DNA of 64,000 nucleotides, from the NCBI RefSeq assembly GCF_030316895.1, contig NZ_JASZYV010000001.1:186001-250000 (forward strand). Direction: 5' to 3'. Below, in pieces: positions 25,164 to 34,600 of this stretch. Below the pieces are notes generated by a model that made no database searches, was not told where the DNA came from, and saw only the letters and a list, made by a program, of their open reading frames with translations. The position numbers and the translations under genes are program-made. Position 1 is the first letter of the stretch, and each line of letters begins with the position of its first letter. The stretch comes from Variovorax dokdonensis (GTDB lineage Bacteria; Pseudomonadota; Gammaproteobacteria; Burkholderiales; Burkholderiaceae_C).

Positions 25164-26099
25164 ATGAGCAAGCGCATTCAGCCATCCGACCTTTCGTTCT
25201 TCGCAACCTTGGCTGCAGCGGGCAGTCTCAGCGCCGCGGGGCGGGAGCTTGGCATCTCGACGGCTGCCGTCAGCAAGCACCTTGCATCGATGGAGACCCG
25301 GCTCGGCTTCTCTCTGGTCAACCGTTCGACCCGGCGCATGGGCTTGACGCCCGAGGGGGAGATCTACTTCGAGCACTCCAAGCGAATCCTGGCTGGCGTG
25401 GATGAACTGGAGCAAGTCCTGGGTTCGGCCAAGGCAAAGCCCAGCGGGCTTCTGCGTGTCAATGCCACCCTGGGATTCGGACGCAGTCATGTCGCTCCCC
25501 TCATATCGCGGTTTGCCAAGCGCCATCCGGATGTGGATGTGCAACTTCAACTCTCCGTGGGCCCGCCTGCATTGACAGAAGATGCCTACGATGTCTGCAT
25601 CCGCTTTGGAGCGCCACCAGACACTCGCGTGCTTGCCCGAAAGCTCGCGGAGAATCGCCGGCTGCTGTGCGCCTCGCCGGCCTACCTCGCACGCCGAGGT
25701 GTCCCGAAGACACCGAGCGACCTCTTGCGCCACAGCTGCATCACCATTCGCCAAGGCGACGAAGGCTACGGCGTCTGGCGGCTGACACCCATCAAGGGCC
25801 GCAGTCCGGAAGATCAGGTTGTCAAGATTCGAGGCAACCTGACCACCAACGATGGCGAGATCGCGGTCAACTGGGCGCTCGATGGTCACGGGATCGTGAT
25901 GCGCGCCGAGTGGGACATCAGCCGCTACCTTCAGAGCGGAAGGCTCGTCCAGGTATTGCCGCAGTACGACACCCCCGACGCCGACATCTACGCGGTCTAC
26001 CCACGCAATCAGCACACCTTCGCCAGGGTACGCGCGTTTGTCGATTTCTTCGCGGAGTCCTTTGCCCAGTGGGAAGCCAGCGGTCGCGTGCCACGCTGA
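25164..26099 (+). CDS. LysR-family transcriptional regulator (DmlR-like)
   Basis: 311 aa. Helix-turn-helix DLSFFATLAAAGSLSAAGRELGIS with AAVSKHLASMETRLGF places it in the large DmlR/YafC-like branch of LysR proteins; the effector domain begins near residue 90. Its position directly before a tartrate/D-malate dehydrogenase mirrors dmlR-dmlA of Escherichia coli, although there the genes are divergent. A clear T-N11-A operator lies between it and the dehydrogenase gene. Likely an activator responding to D-malate or tartrate, also possibly controlling the divergent Bug gene. Confidence 0.92.
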   Translation: MSKRIQPSDLSFFATLAAAGSLSAAGRELGISTAAVSKHLASMETRLGFSLVNRSTRRMGLTPEGEIYFEHSKRILAGVDELEQVLGSAKAKPSGLLRVNATLGFGRSHVAPLISRFAKRHPDVDVQLQLSVGPPALTEDAYDVCIRFGAPPDTRVLARKLAENRRLLCASPAYLARRGVPKTPSDLLRHSCITIRQGDEGYGVWRLTPIKGRSPEDQVVKIRGNLTTNDGEIAVNWALDGHGIVMRAEWDISRYLQSGRLVQVLPQYDTPDADIYAVYPRNQHTFARVRAFVDFFAESFAQWEASGRVPR

Positions 26100-26123
26100 C
26101 AACAGCGTAGCGCTTGAGGCGAC

Positions 26124-26146
26124 ATACTTGAATTGAAGTTAAGTAT
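26124..26146 (+). promoter_or_regulatory. LysR T-N11-A operator before the dehydrogenase gene
   Basis: ATACTT (26124-26129), 11 bases, AAGTAT (26141-26146): a perfect six-base inverted repeat with the exact spacing of a LysR binding box. It lies 77 bases before the ATG of the tartrate/D-malate dehydrogenase and 24 bases after the regulator's stop. Confidence 0.7.
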
Positions 26147-26222
26147 GGATTGAGATCGAAGCCGTTCCCCTGATTCTTGAATGCCTACAGTCGCACGTAC
26201 ACATCACCAAGGCGCAAGGAAC

Positions 26223-27311
26223 ATGAAGGTCTACAAGATTGCAACCATTCCCGGCGACGGGATTGGCAAGGAAGTCATTCCCGCGGGGCAGAAAGTGCTG
26301 GAGACGCTGGCCGCCAGCTTCGACAGCTTCCGATTCGAGTTCGAGAGCTTCGGCTGGGGCGGGGACTACTACCGCGAGCACGGGGTCATGATGCCGGACG
26401 ACGGCCTGGACTCGCTTCGCGACAAAGATGCCATTTTGTTCGGTTCGGCCGGTGATCCGCACATTCCGGATCACATCACGTTGTGGGGGCTGCGGCTCAA
26501 GATCTGTCAGGGGTTCGACCAGTACGCCAACGTCCGGCCGACGCGAATCCTGCCCGGCATTGACGCGCCTCTCAAGCGATGCAGGCGAGAAGACCTCGAC
26601 TGGGTCATCGTGCGGGAGAACTCCGAGGGTGAGTATTCGGGCGTCGGCGGCCGCGCACATCAAGGCCACCCCATCGAGGTGGCCACGGATGTCTCCATGA
26701 TGACCCGTGCCGGCGTCGAGCGCGTCTTGCGGTTCGCATTCCGTTTGGCCCAGTCGCGACCGCGCAAGCAACTGACGGTGGTCACCAAGAGCAACGCCCA
26801 GCGTCATGCCATGGTGATGTGGGACCAGATCGCCGGCGAAGTGGCCGCGGAGTTCCCGGACGTGCAGTGGGACAAGGAACTCGTCGATGCGATGACGGCT
26901 CGCATGGTGAACAAGCCGGCGTCGCTTGACACCATCGTTGCCACCAATCTGCATGCGGACATCCTCAGCGACCTGGCTGCGGCGTTGGCAGGAAGTCTCG
27001 GCATTGCACCGACCGGCAACATCGACCCGGAGCGGCGCTATCCCTCCATGTTCGAGCCCATCCATGGGTCGGCCTTCGACATCATGGGAAAGGGCTTGGC
27101 CAATCCCGTCGGAACGTTCTGGTCGGTCGTGATGCTCCTGGAGCATCTTGGCGAGGATGCGGCGGCAAGCCGCCTGATGGCCGTCATCGAGCAGGTCACT
27201 GCCACGCCTGCCTTGCATACCGGCGACCTTGGTGGTTCGGCAACCACCGTACAGGTCACCGATGCTGTCTGCGATCTGCTCCAAGAGGCTACGGCCCGCA
27301 AGGCTGCCTAG
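26223..27311 (+). CDS. dmlA: Tartrate dehydrogenase / D-malate dehydrogenase (decarboxylating)
   Basis: 362 aa from the ATG at 26223, preceded by AAGGA; an ATG at 26181 would add 14 residues not typical of the family. Isocitrate/isopropylmalate dehydrogenase superfamily: IPGDGIGKEV at the N-terminus, TLWGLRLKICQGFDQYANVRP, VRENSEGEYSGVGG, the catalytic Lys in VTKSNAQ, and HADILSDLAAALAGSLGIAP. The NSEGEYSG and GWGGDYY forms fit the tartrate/D-malate branch (TtuC/DmlA) rather than LeuB. It oxidises D-malate to pyruvate and CO2, or tartrate, with NAD+. The substrate between these two cannot be settled from sequence. Confidence 0.88.
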   Translation: MKVYKIATIPGDGIGKEVIPAGQKVLETLAASFDSFRFEFESFGWGGDYYREHGVMMPDDGLDSLRDKDAILFGSAGDPHIPDHITLWGLRLKICQGFDQYANVRPTRILPGIDAPLKRCRREDLDWVIVRENSEGEYSGVGGRAHQGHPIEVATDVSMMTRAGVERVLRFAFRLAQSRPRKQLTVVTKSNAQRHAMVMWDQIAGEVAAEFPDVQWDKELVDAMTARMVNKPASLDTIVATNLHADILSDLAAALAGSLGIAPTGNIDPERRYPSMFEPIHGSAFDIMGKGLANPVGTFWSVVMLLEHLGEDAAASRLMAVIEQVTATPALHTGDLGGSATTVQVTDAVCDLLQEATARKAA

Positions 27312-27465
27312 TCCCGGATTGATGGGCTGATGGGCTTGTCGTGGCCGACCGCATCGGGCACGGCACGGTCAGTTTCGGCGCAGCGGTGGCAACGGATGTC
27401 GCCATGCCACCCTGTACCATGACCGTTCCAACAACGCCTTTCAACCAAGACAGGAGACAAGCAAA

Positions 27466-27858
27466 GTGTTCAGCCATGTGATGGTCGGATCGAACGACAT
27501 CGAGCGTTCCCAGCGGTTTTACGACGCCGTGCTCGGCGTGCTAGGGGCGAAGGAGCCCGTTCGCAACAAGAATGCCACCGGCCAGGTCCGGCTTTTCTAT
27601 CGGCACGAAGGAAGCTCGTTCTGCATCAGCGAACCCATCGATGGTGAAGCCGCCACGTTCGCCAACGGCGGCACCATCGGATTCAAGTGCGTCTCGCCCG
27701 AGCAGGTGAAGGAGTTTCACGACGTGGCGGTTGCGCACGGCGGCACGTCGATCGAACAACCGCCCGGGCTGCGCGAAGGCTCGCTGGGGGCCATGCATTT
27801 GGCCTATGTGCGCGACCCCGACGGCAACAAGCTCTGCGCCTTGCATCGTCCCAAGTAA
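27466..27858 (+). CDS. VOC (glyoxalase/bleomycin-resistance fold) family protein
   Basis: 130 aa from a GTG at 27466 with CAGGAGAC seven bases before it. The start HVMVGSNDIERSQRFYDAVLG and end YVRDPDGNKLCAL are typical of the vicinal oxygen chelate fold; H4 and a late Glu/His would be the metal ligands. Resembles the lyase-type VOC proteins of proteobacteria with no assigned substrate. Stands alone between the dehydrogenase gene and the hairpin at 27864. Confidence 0.88.
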   Translation: MFSHVMVGSNDIERSQRFYDAVLGVLGAKEPVRNKNATGQVRLFYRHEGSSFCISEPIDGEAATFANGGTIGFKCVSPEQVKEFHDVAVAHGGTSIEQPPGLREGSLGAMHLAYVRDPDGNKLCALHRPK

Positions 27859-27863
27859 TTCTT

Positions 27864-27881
27864 GCCGGCCATGCGGCCGGC
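27864..27881 (+). terminator. GC-rich hairpin after the VOC gene
   Basis: GCCGGCC (27864-27870), loop atgc, GGCCGGC (27875-27881): a perfect seven-base all-GC stem six bases after the VOC stop codon. No T-run follows, so termination would be imperfect; it marks the boundary before the giant-protein operon. Confidence 0.5.
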
Positions 27882-27985
27882 TCCCGCAGCGCCTTTGCGC
27901 GGCCCCTGGCCATCAGACAGATTGCGCCGCGCGCCAAGCGCTCTCAGAATCCGCCGCTTCCCAAGAACACCGAGAGGGGAAGGCC

Positions 27986-28021
27986 ATGATCGTCTTCGCG
28001 CTTTTCTGGATGTCTTCTTGA
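27986..28021 (+). CDS. Possible 11-residue leader peptide
   Basis: ATG at 27986 with a strong AGAGGGGAAGG before it encodes MIVFALFWMSS and a stop, ending 12 bases before the first gene of the giant-protein operon. It is short, hydrophobic and better supplied with a ribosome-binding site than the gene after it. It could help translation reach the GTG at 28034, or simply be chance. Confidence 0.3.
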   Translation: MIVFALFWMSS

Positions 28022-28033
28022 ACGGCGGATGCC

Positions 28034-28603
28034 GTGGCAACGCGCCTCGTCATCTCGCCCAAGCGGCGTTTCGAGATTCCCGCACGTCTCGATGAAGCGA
28101 CCTTGGCCGCGGCCGTCGCGCGTCGTCTCGCTTCGCCCGAAGCCCTGCCGGCCGGCTTCGCCGCGCCGCCGCCCGTGGTGTGGGTGGACGGTGCGGACGA
28201 GGTGCTGGTGCACCTGCCCGATGTGCGCGTGGCACTGCGCGATCGGCTCATCGCCGTCAGCGTGGACCTCGAATGCGACCAGACCGGCCGCGAAACGCTG
28301 GTCATGCCCTTCGCCGTGGGTGGGGCGCGCGACCCGGCCGGCCTGATCGCCGCCACCGAATCCTTGCCGCGCGGCGACGGCCTTCTGGTGGGCCGCTGGG
28401 GCCGCATCGTGCAGGACGCGGTGTGGGCCGCGCTGCTCGGCGTGATCGGTGACTACGCCACGCGGCTGAACAAGCTGCCCTTCGGCTTTACGGCTGGCGA
28501 TGGTGTGCTGTCGCTGCGTGCGGCCAAGCCCGCCGAACTGATGCAACTGAAGACGGCGGTGCGCGCCCTGGTGCCGACGCCGCCACGCGGGCCAAGCCGG
28601 TAG
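28034..28603 (+). CDS. Unknown protein, first gene of the giant-protein operon
   Basis: 189 aa from a GTG at 28034; weak ribosome-binding site. Not recognised. The N-terminus is basic (MATRLVISPKRRFEIPARL), followed by mixed alpha/beta sequence with repeated short hydrophobic strands (VVWVDGADEVLVHLPDVRVAL; LIAVSVDLECD) and a helical C-terminal half (VQDAVWAALLGVIGDYATRLNKL). No signal peptide, membrane helix or catalytic motif. 25 bases separate it from the giant gene; its role is presumably tied to it. Confidence 0.75.
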   Translation: MATRLVISPKRRFEIPARLDEATLAAAVARRLASPEALPAGFAAPPPVVWVDGADEVLVHLPDVRVALRDRLIAVSVDLECDQTGRETLVMPFAVGGARDPAGLIAATESLPRGDGLLVGRWGRIVQDAVWAALLGVIGDYATRLNKLPFGFTAGDGVLSLRAAKPAELMQLKTAVRALVPTPPRGPSR

Positions 28604-28628
28604 CGGCCTCCAAGGGAAGGGCAAGTCC

Positions 28629-31600
28629 ATGGCACTCAAGCTCGACCCCGAACTGCTGGATGCGGCCAAGGCCATCGGCCTGGTCAAGGACAACGGCGAT
28701 TTCGACGCCTCGTGGTTCGAGCATGTGTTCGAGCGCGCCACCTCCATCCTTTCCAACCCCGCGCAGCGCAAGGCGCTGTTGTCGATGCTCGACCGGCTTG
28801 CGCCGCCGCGCAATCCGCCCGGCACGCCGGCCGGCGAGAAATGGCATCCGCTCCTGGGCGAACAGCCGCAGGGCAATGCCTATTTCACGGTGCGCGCCGT
28901 GGGCGCCGATGTCGTCGTCGGCCTCGCTGGCGAGGTCTTCGGTGGTCCGCCCGGTGGTCCGCAAGGCCAGTTGCGCGTGCATGTGCCGCTGCTGCGCTTC
29001 GGCAGCGGGGCGCCGCAGTTGGTGGCTGGGCAATCGCAGGCGCCGCTGGCGCTGGACCTGCGCGTCGAGCTCGGCCTGAGCCGCGCCGGCGGCGACGCGA
29101 TCACGCTGGCCGCAGCGCGCGTGTCACTGCGCTGGGCTTGCGCCACCGGCAACGCGCCGATGCTGCTGATCGTGCTCGAAGGCCTGGGCCTGGACGATGG
29201 CGGCACGCGCGACCTGGCACTGGACCCTGCCGCGCTGGGCGGCGCCACGGTCGAGGTGATCGGCGCGCTGGTCAAGCAACTGCTTCCCAACAGCGGCCCG
29301 GCCGCGGCACTGCGCCATCTGCTGGGCGTGCTCGGCCTCGATGAAGACCCGGTGCCGCCCCTGCCGATGGCGCAGCTCACGCAAGGGCCCGCGGCGCTGC
29401 AGGCCTGGCTGGGCCAGATCATCGACGGCGGCCAGCTCGGGACGTGGCTGGGGCACTTCGGCGGGCTGGTCGGCCTGCCGGTCGCGACCCAGGGCAGCGG
29501 TCTCCTGGATGACCCGCGTCGCATCCGACTGCTGGCGCTTGGAGGCAACGGCGAGTTCAACCTGGGCGTGGCCCGCGCCGACAACCGGCTGCACCTGTCG
29601 CTCGGCCTGCGCATCGCACCCGATGGCGCCAACCCGCCCGCGCGTCTGGAGGCCAGCGCCACGCTGGTGGCCATACCGCTGGCCGGCACCGGCTCGGCCC
29701 TGGCCTTGCCGAGTGCGCATCTGCTCGTGACGGCGCCCGGCGGTGCCGGGCCGCTGGTCAACCAGCCCGGCACCATCGTCGTGCAGCGCATCAACGCGGG
29801 CCTGCGCTGGAACGGCGAGCAGGGCGCGCTGCTGCCCACGCTGGAGTTGCTGGACGTCACCTTCGGCGCCATGCCGACGCAGCCGCGCATCGACCTGACC
29901 CATGCCGACTCGGTCGTCGATGCCGCCGCTGCGGGGCTGGAGGCTGCCCTCACTGCACTGCTGGGTGGTGCGGGCGCGCCGCTGCTGGCGCTGATCGGCC
30001 TGGCCGATCCGCAAGGCGCGCCCGGCGCTTGGCCGCACCGGCTCGACGCCGCGCGCCTGCAGGCGCTGGCCACGCAGCCCACGCGCACGCTGGGCGCATT
30101 GCACCGCGCAATGCTGGCCGATGCGACGAACCACTGGGGCTTCATGCTCGACGAGCTGCGCCGCCTGTTCGGCCTGCCCACGGCCGTCAGCGGCAGCGGC
30201 ACGCCCGATGCGCCCTGGTTCGTGCCGTTGGGCAGCACCGGCGCGCTGGCGGTGGGGCTGGCGGCCTACAACGAGACGCCGGGCGATGCCATCGCGCGGC
30301 TGCGCATCGGGCTGCGCGCGCAGTTGCAGAGTCCGCCGTGGCAGCTTGCATGGCGCGCCGACGTGCTGGGCTTCGACATCGCGGCCGATGGCAGCGCCGA
30401 CGTGCGCCTGTTCGGCGGCCAGACACTGCGCCTCGCGGTCGGGCCTTTCCCGGCTCTGTCGGCGCAGGTGCCCATCACCGCGGACAACCTGGTGGCGCAG
30501 CTGCAGTGGCAGCCCGGCAGCGGCCTGCAGGGGCATGCGCAACTGAGCAACCTGCGCATGCGGTTGGATGGCACCGACATGGCGCTGGGCACGCTGGCCC
30601 TGCCGCCTGCGGTGCCCATCGACCTGGGCAACCCCGCCAGCCTCCCGCTGCCCGCCGACCAGTTGGCGCGGGTGGCCAGTGCGTTGATCGCTCGCGGCCT
30701 GAAAGAGTCGCTGGGCACTGCGGGGGTCTGGGCCGGCGCGATGGTCGGCCTGCATGCCGACCTGCCGCGCCTGCCTGCGGGCTGGCCCACCTTGTTCGAT
30801 CCGGCAGATCCGCTGCGCATCGCCACCGATCCCGAAGCCGCGTTGCGCGCCTGGCTGGACCGCCTGGTGAGCGGCGCTGCGGCCGGCGTCGACGAAGGCG
30901 CCGCCAAGACGCTGCCGCACATCGCGCGCCTCGTGGCCTGGCTGCAGCAGGGGCTGGCGACCGGCGCCGGCACGCCGCCCAACCTGCAGTCGATCGCAGA
31001 CGCGCTGCCCACTCTGCGCGGCAGCGGCGTGTACGCCGACCCCTGGTGCGTTCCGATCGCCGGCAGCGGCCCGGCCGCCCGCACTGAGCTGCTGCTGTGG
31101 CTCGACCCGGATGGTGCGCCCGCCGAATGGGGCGCGGCGCTGGCCGGTGCCGTGGGCGCCAGCGGCGACGCGCTCGCCATGCTGCGCGCGGCGGCGCCCC
31201 TGGCTGCTCTGCTGCCGCCCCTGCGCGAGGCCTTGCAGGGTGGCTCCGTGCCTGCCTTCGCCGCCGGGCTGGACGCCTTGGCGCGTTCGCTCGAAGAAAG
31301 CGATGGCCTCGTGCCGGTGGCTTCGCAATGCGTGGACGATCCCGCGTGGGAACTGGGCGCGGTGGTGCCACAGGCGGCGCACCATCTGCAGCCGAAGAAC
31401 GTGCTGCTGATCTCGCTCGCGCTCGATCGCATCGAGGCCTGGGAGCCCAACGCCGCCAACCGCGTCGTGCTGCTGCTGCATCCCGCCTTCGCCGGCCGCG
31501 ATTGCTGGGACGACTTCATTGCCGCCACCGTCGCGCGCGATCCGGCCGCTGCGCCCACCAGTGCCGATGCGCGGCACTTCGACCTGCGCATCGAAGGCGC

Positions 31601-34600
31601 CAATCCGCTGACGGTGGACCTGGACGTCACTGCCGGCGTGTCGCGCATCTATACCGCCGATCTGCAGGACGATGGCAGCGGCAACCATGTGACCTTGTCG
31701 CAGCAGATCGCCCGCGTGGCCGCACGCATCGCGCAACTGCGTCCGGGAGCCAGGCTGTTCATCGTGGCGCACAGCACCGCTGGCGTGGCCGCGCGGCAGT
31801 TCTGCCTGGACCAGCCAACGCAGGCCGCTGGCCTCGTCACGCTCGGCACACCGCATCGTGGCGCGCCGCTCACGGCCCTGCGCGATGCCACCGAGGCCCA
31901 GGCGCTGCGCCTGGCCGGTCGCTGGATCGGCGCGATGCCGGCATCTCCGATCAAGGACGCGCTCACGCTGCTTCACGACGCGCTCGACGGCTGGCACGAA
32001 GGGCCGAGCGGCGAACTGCCGGTGCCCAGCGTCTTCCCGGTCGGCAGCTTCGCGCCTGCCGCCAGCGTGGCCACGGGGGGCGTGCCGGCGCTCGCGCTGG
32101 GCAGCAGCCTGGGCGGCGATGCGTTCCAGGCGCTGCGCAGCGGCCTGTCGGCTTTGGCGTCCGCCGCCAGTGCCGATGCGCCGACGCACCTGGGCGTGGG
32201 CGTGCGCGCAGCCCTGGGCGAGCGTGTCGATTCGCTGGCCGCGGTGCGGCTGCATGTGCGCGCGGACCTGGTCCGCATTGCCCTGCGCGCCGGTGTGCCG
32301 GAGCCCGCGCGTCCGGCGCAGGCGCTGTCGGCCACGTTGAGCCTGGAAGACCCGCTGGGCGGCTATCTGGTAGGCCCGGCGCAGGCGCACCTGGCCATCG
32401 GCATGCCCATCGCCGACGTTCGCGTGCGTGCGTTGCGGCTGGCACTGCGCCTCACCCGCAGCAGCGGTGGCGCGCTGGCCTTCAGCGTCGAAGGCGAGGC
32501 GCTCGACGCCGCCTTCCACGGGCCGACGTTGCCGCGCGTATTGCTGGACGATCCGCTGGCCCCGGCGCTCGTCGGGGCGGCCTTCGACCGCGTGTTCAAT
32601 CCGCCACCCACGCCCGGCAGCCTGGTGGCCGAACTGTCGGACGGGCTGCAGCGCATCGGCCTGCTGGCGCTCAATGCGCAGGGCCGCGTCGGCTTCTCGA
32701 TGGATGCGCTGGCGGCGCTGCGGGCCGACGCCATGGGCTTCCTGCTGCCGCGCTTGAACGTCGCTCTGGCACAGGGCTGGCTGGGCATTCTGGCCACGGC
32801 CGAGGGCTACCGGCTCGCGCTGGGCGACATCGCGCTCAATGCCCGCCGCGTGGGTGGCAACACGCGCTGGCAGTTGGGCGTGGCCATCGATCGTGCGTTG
32901 AGCTCGGGCAACGCCTCGCAGGCGCCGATCGCGCTGGCCTTGGACGCCGGGCTCGACCTCGGCTCGGCCTCGCAGCCCATGCGCCCGAGCGGGCACCTGC
33001 AGCTGTCGCTCGGCGGCATCGAGTTGCAGGCCAGCTTCGAAGGCGGCGCGCCCAGTCTGGCCGTGCTGGCGCCGCCGTGGCTGGATGCGCCTTTCACGGT
33101 GCTTCCCCTGCCGGCCGGCAATGCGCTGCAGGCCAAGGCGAGCGAATTGCTGCCGCGCTTTCTCGTGTCGAGTGCGGTGTCGCGGTTGGTGGAGGCGCTG
33201 CTGGCCGCCAGCGGTGCACCGGCGGCGCGCATCGCTGCGCTCGATGCGCTGATCCTCGATCCGGTGCGCTTCCTCACCGGTCCGAAGGCCTTGGGCAGCG
33301 GTGGCGGCGGTGCCGCAGCGGGGCTGCTGGATGGCGCCAAGGTGGCCGCCTTGTTCAACGCCATCGCCCATGCGCTTGGCCAGGCCGGCCCCGGCATTGC
33401 ACTGCCGGGCGGCCTGCAACTGGGCGCCAGCGGCACGTCCGCGGTCACCTTCAGCCTGGGCACGAGCACGCCCATCGGCGGCGTGCTCGGGTTGGCGGCG
33501 CAACTGACCATCGACGAGTTGCTGCACGCGAGCCCCGGCGGCAGTGTCGCCATCGACGTGCCGGCGGCCGGCGCGTTTCCCGGATTGGCCGTGGCCTTCG
33601 GCGTGACCGGAACGGGGCAGGTGAGCCTGTCGGTCACGCCGGGCGGCGCGGGTGCGCCGATCCAGTTGCTGCCGGAATTCAGCGGCTTCGGCGGGCTGCT
33701 TAGCGCGGCGGCGCAGTCGCTGCTGCCGGCCGTGCTCGACGCGGTCGACGATGCGCTGCCCGCTTCCGCGCTCAAGACCAACACGCTGGCGGTTGCCGGC
33801 GCGCTCGACCTCTACGACGCACCGGGCGGCTTTGCCGCGCACAGCAGCCAATGGCGCGCGCTGCTCGTCGGCGGCTCGATCGCCAGCATCGGTGGCGGGT
33901 TGCGCGGCGCTTTCATCACCGCCGCGCGCACGCTGCTCAACACGCTGACCGGCAGCACGCAGTTCGACGTCGATGGCGTGCGTCTGCGTTGGACTTCTCC
34001 GGCGCTGCCCGGCGTGTCGGGCACCCTGCGGGTGGCGGCGGGTTGGGATGCGGGCGGACCGTCGTTCAGGCTCGAGGCGATCGATTGGCGCGTGGATGCC
34101 GCGCCGCTGCGCCTGAGCCTGGCGGGCGGCTTCGAATCGAGTGCGCTGAGCGTGAGCGCCGCGCTGGGCGTCGATCTGTCGGTCATCAGCGTGCCTGCCG
34201 TGCCGGCCCTGCTGTTCGAGGCCGGCGGCGGCCCGGTGGTGCTCAAGCTGCGGCCCTTCGGCGCCGCCGATGCCGGGCCGCTGGAAGTGCGGCTGCTGCC
34301 CAATGCACAGGTGGTGGCCAGCGATGCGCTGCCGGCCCAATTGGCCGAGCAGTGGCTGCTGCCCATCGCGGTGAAGGTCATCTTCGAGGCGACGCGCAGC
34401 GTCCATGCGTCGGTGTTGTGGAGCGGCGGGCCGACACTCGGCGCGGTGCTCGATGCGGCCCACCTGCGCAACGGCACCAACCTGCCGGCCACCTTGCCTG
34501 ATCTGCCGGCGCTGGTCACCGGCGCGCTGCAGGGCCTGCTGGCTGGCTTGTCGCTGCCGCTGGGCGATCTGTCGATCGGGCTGTCTCCCGATGCCGGCCG

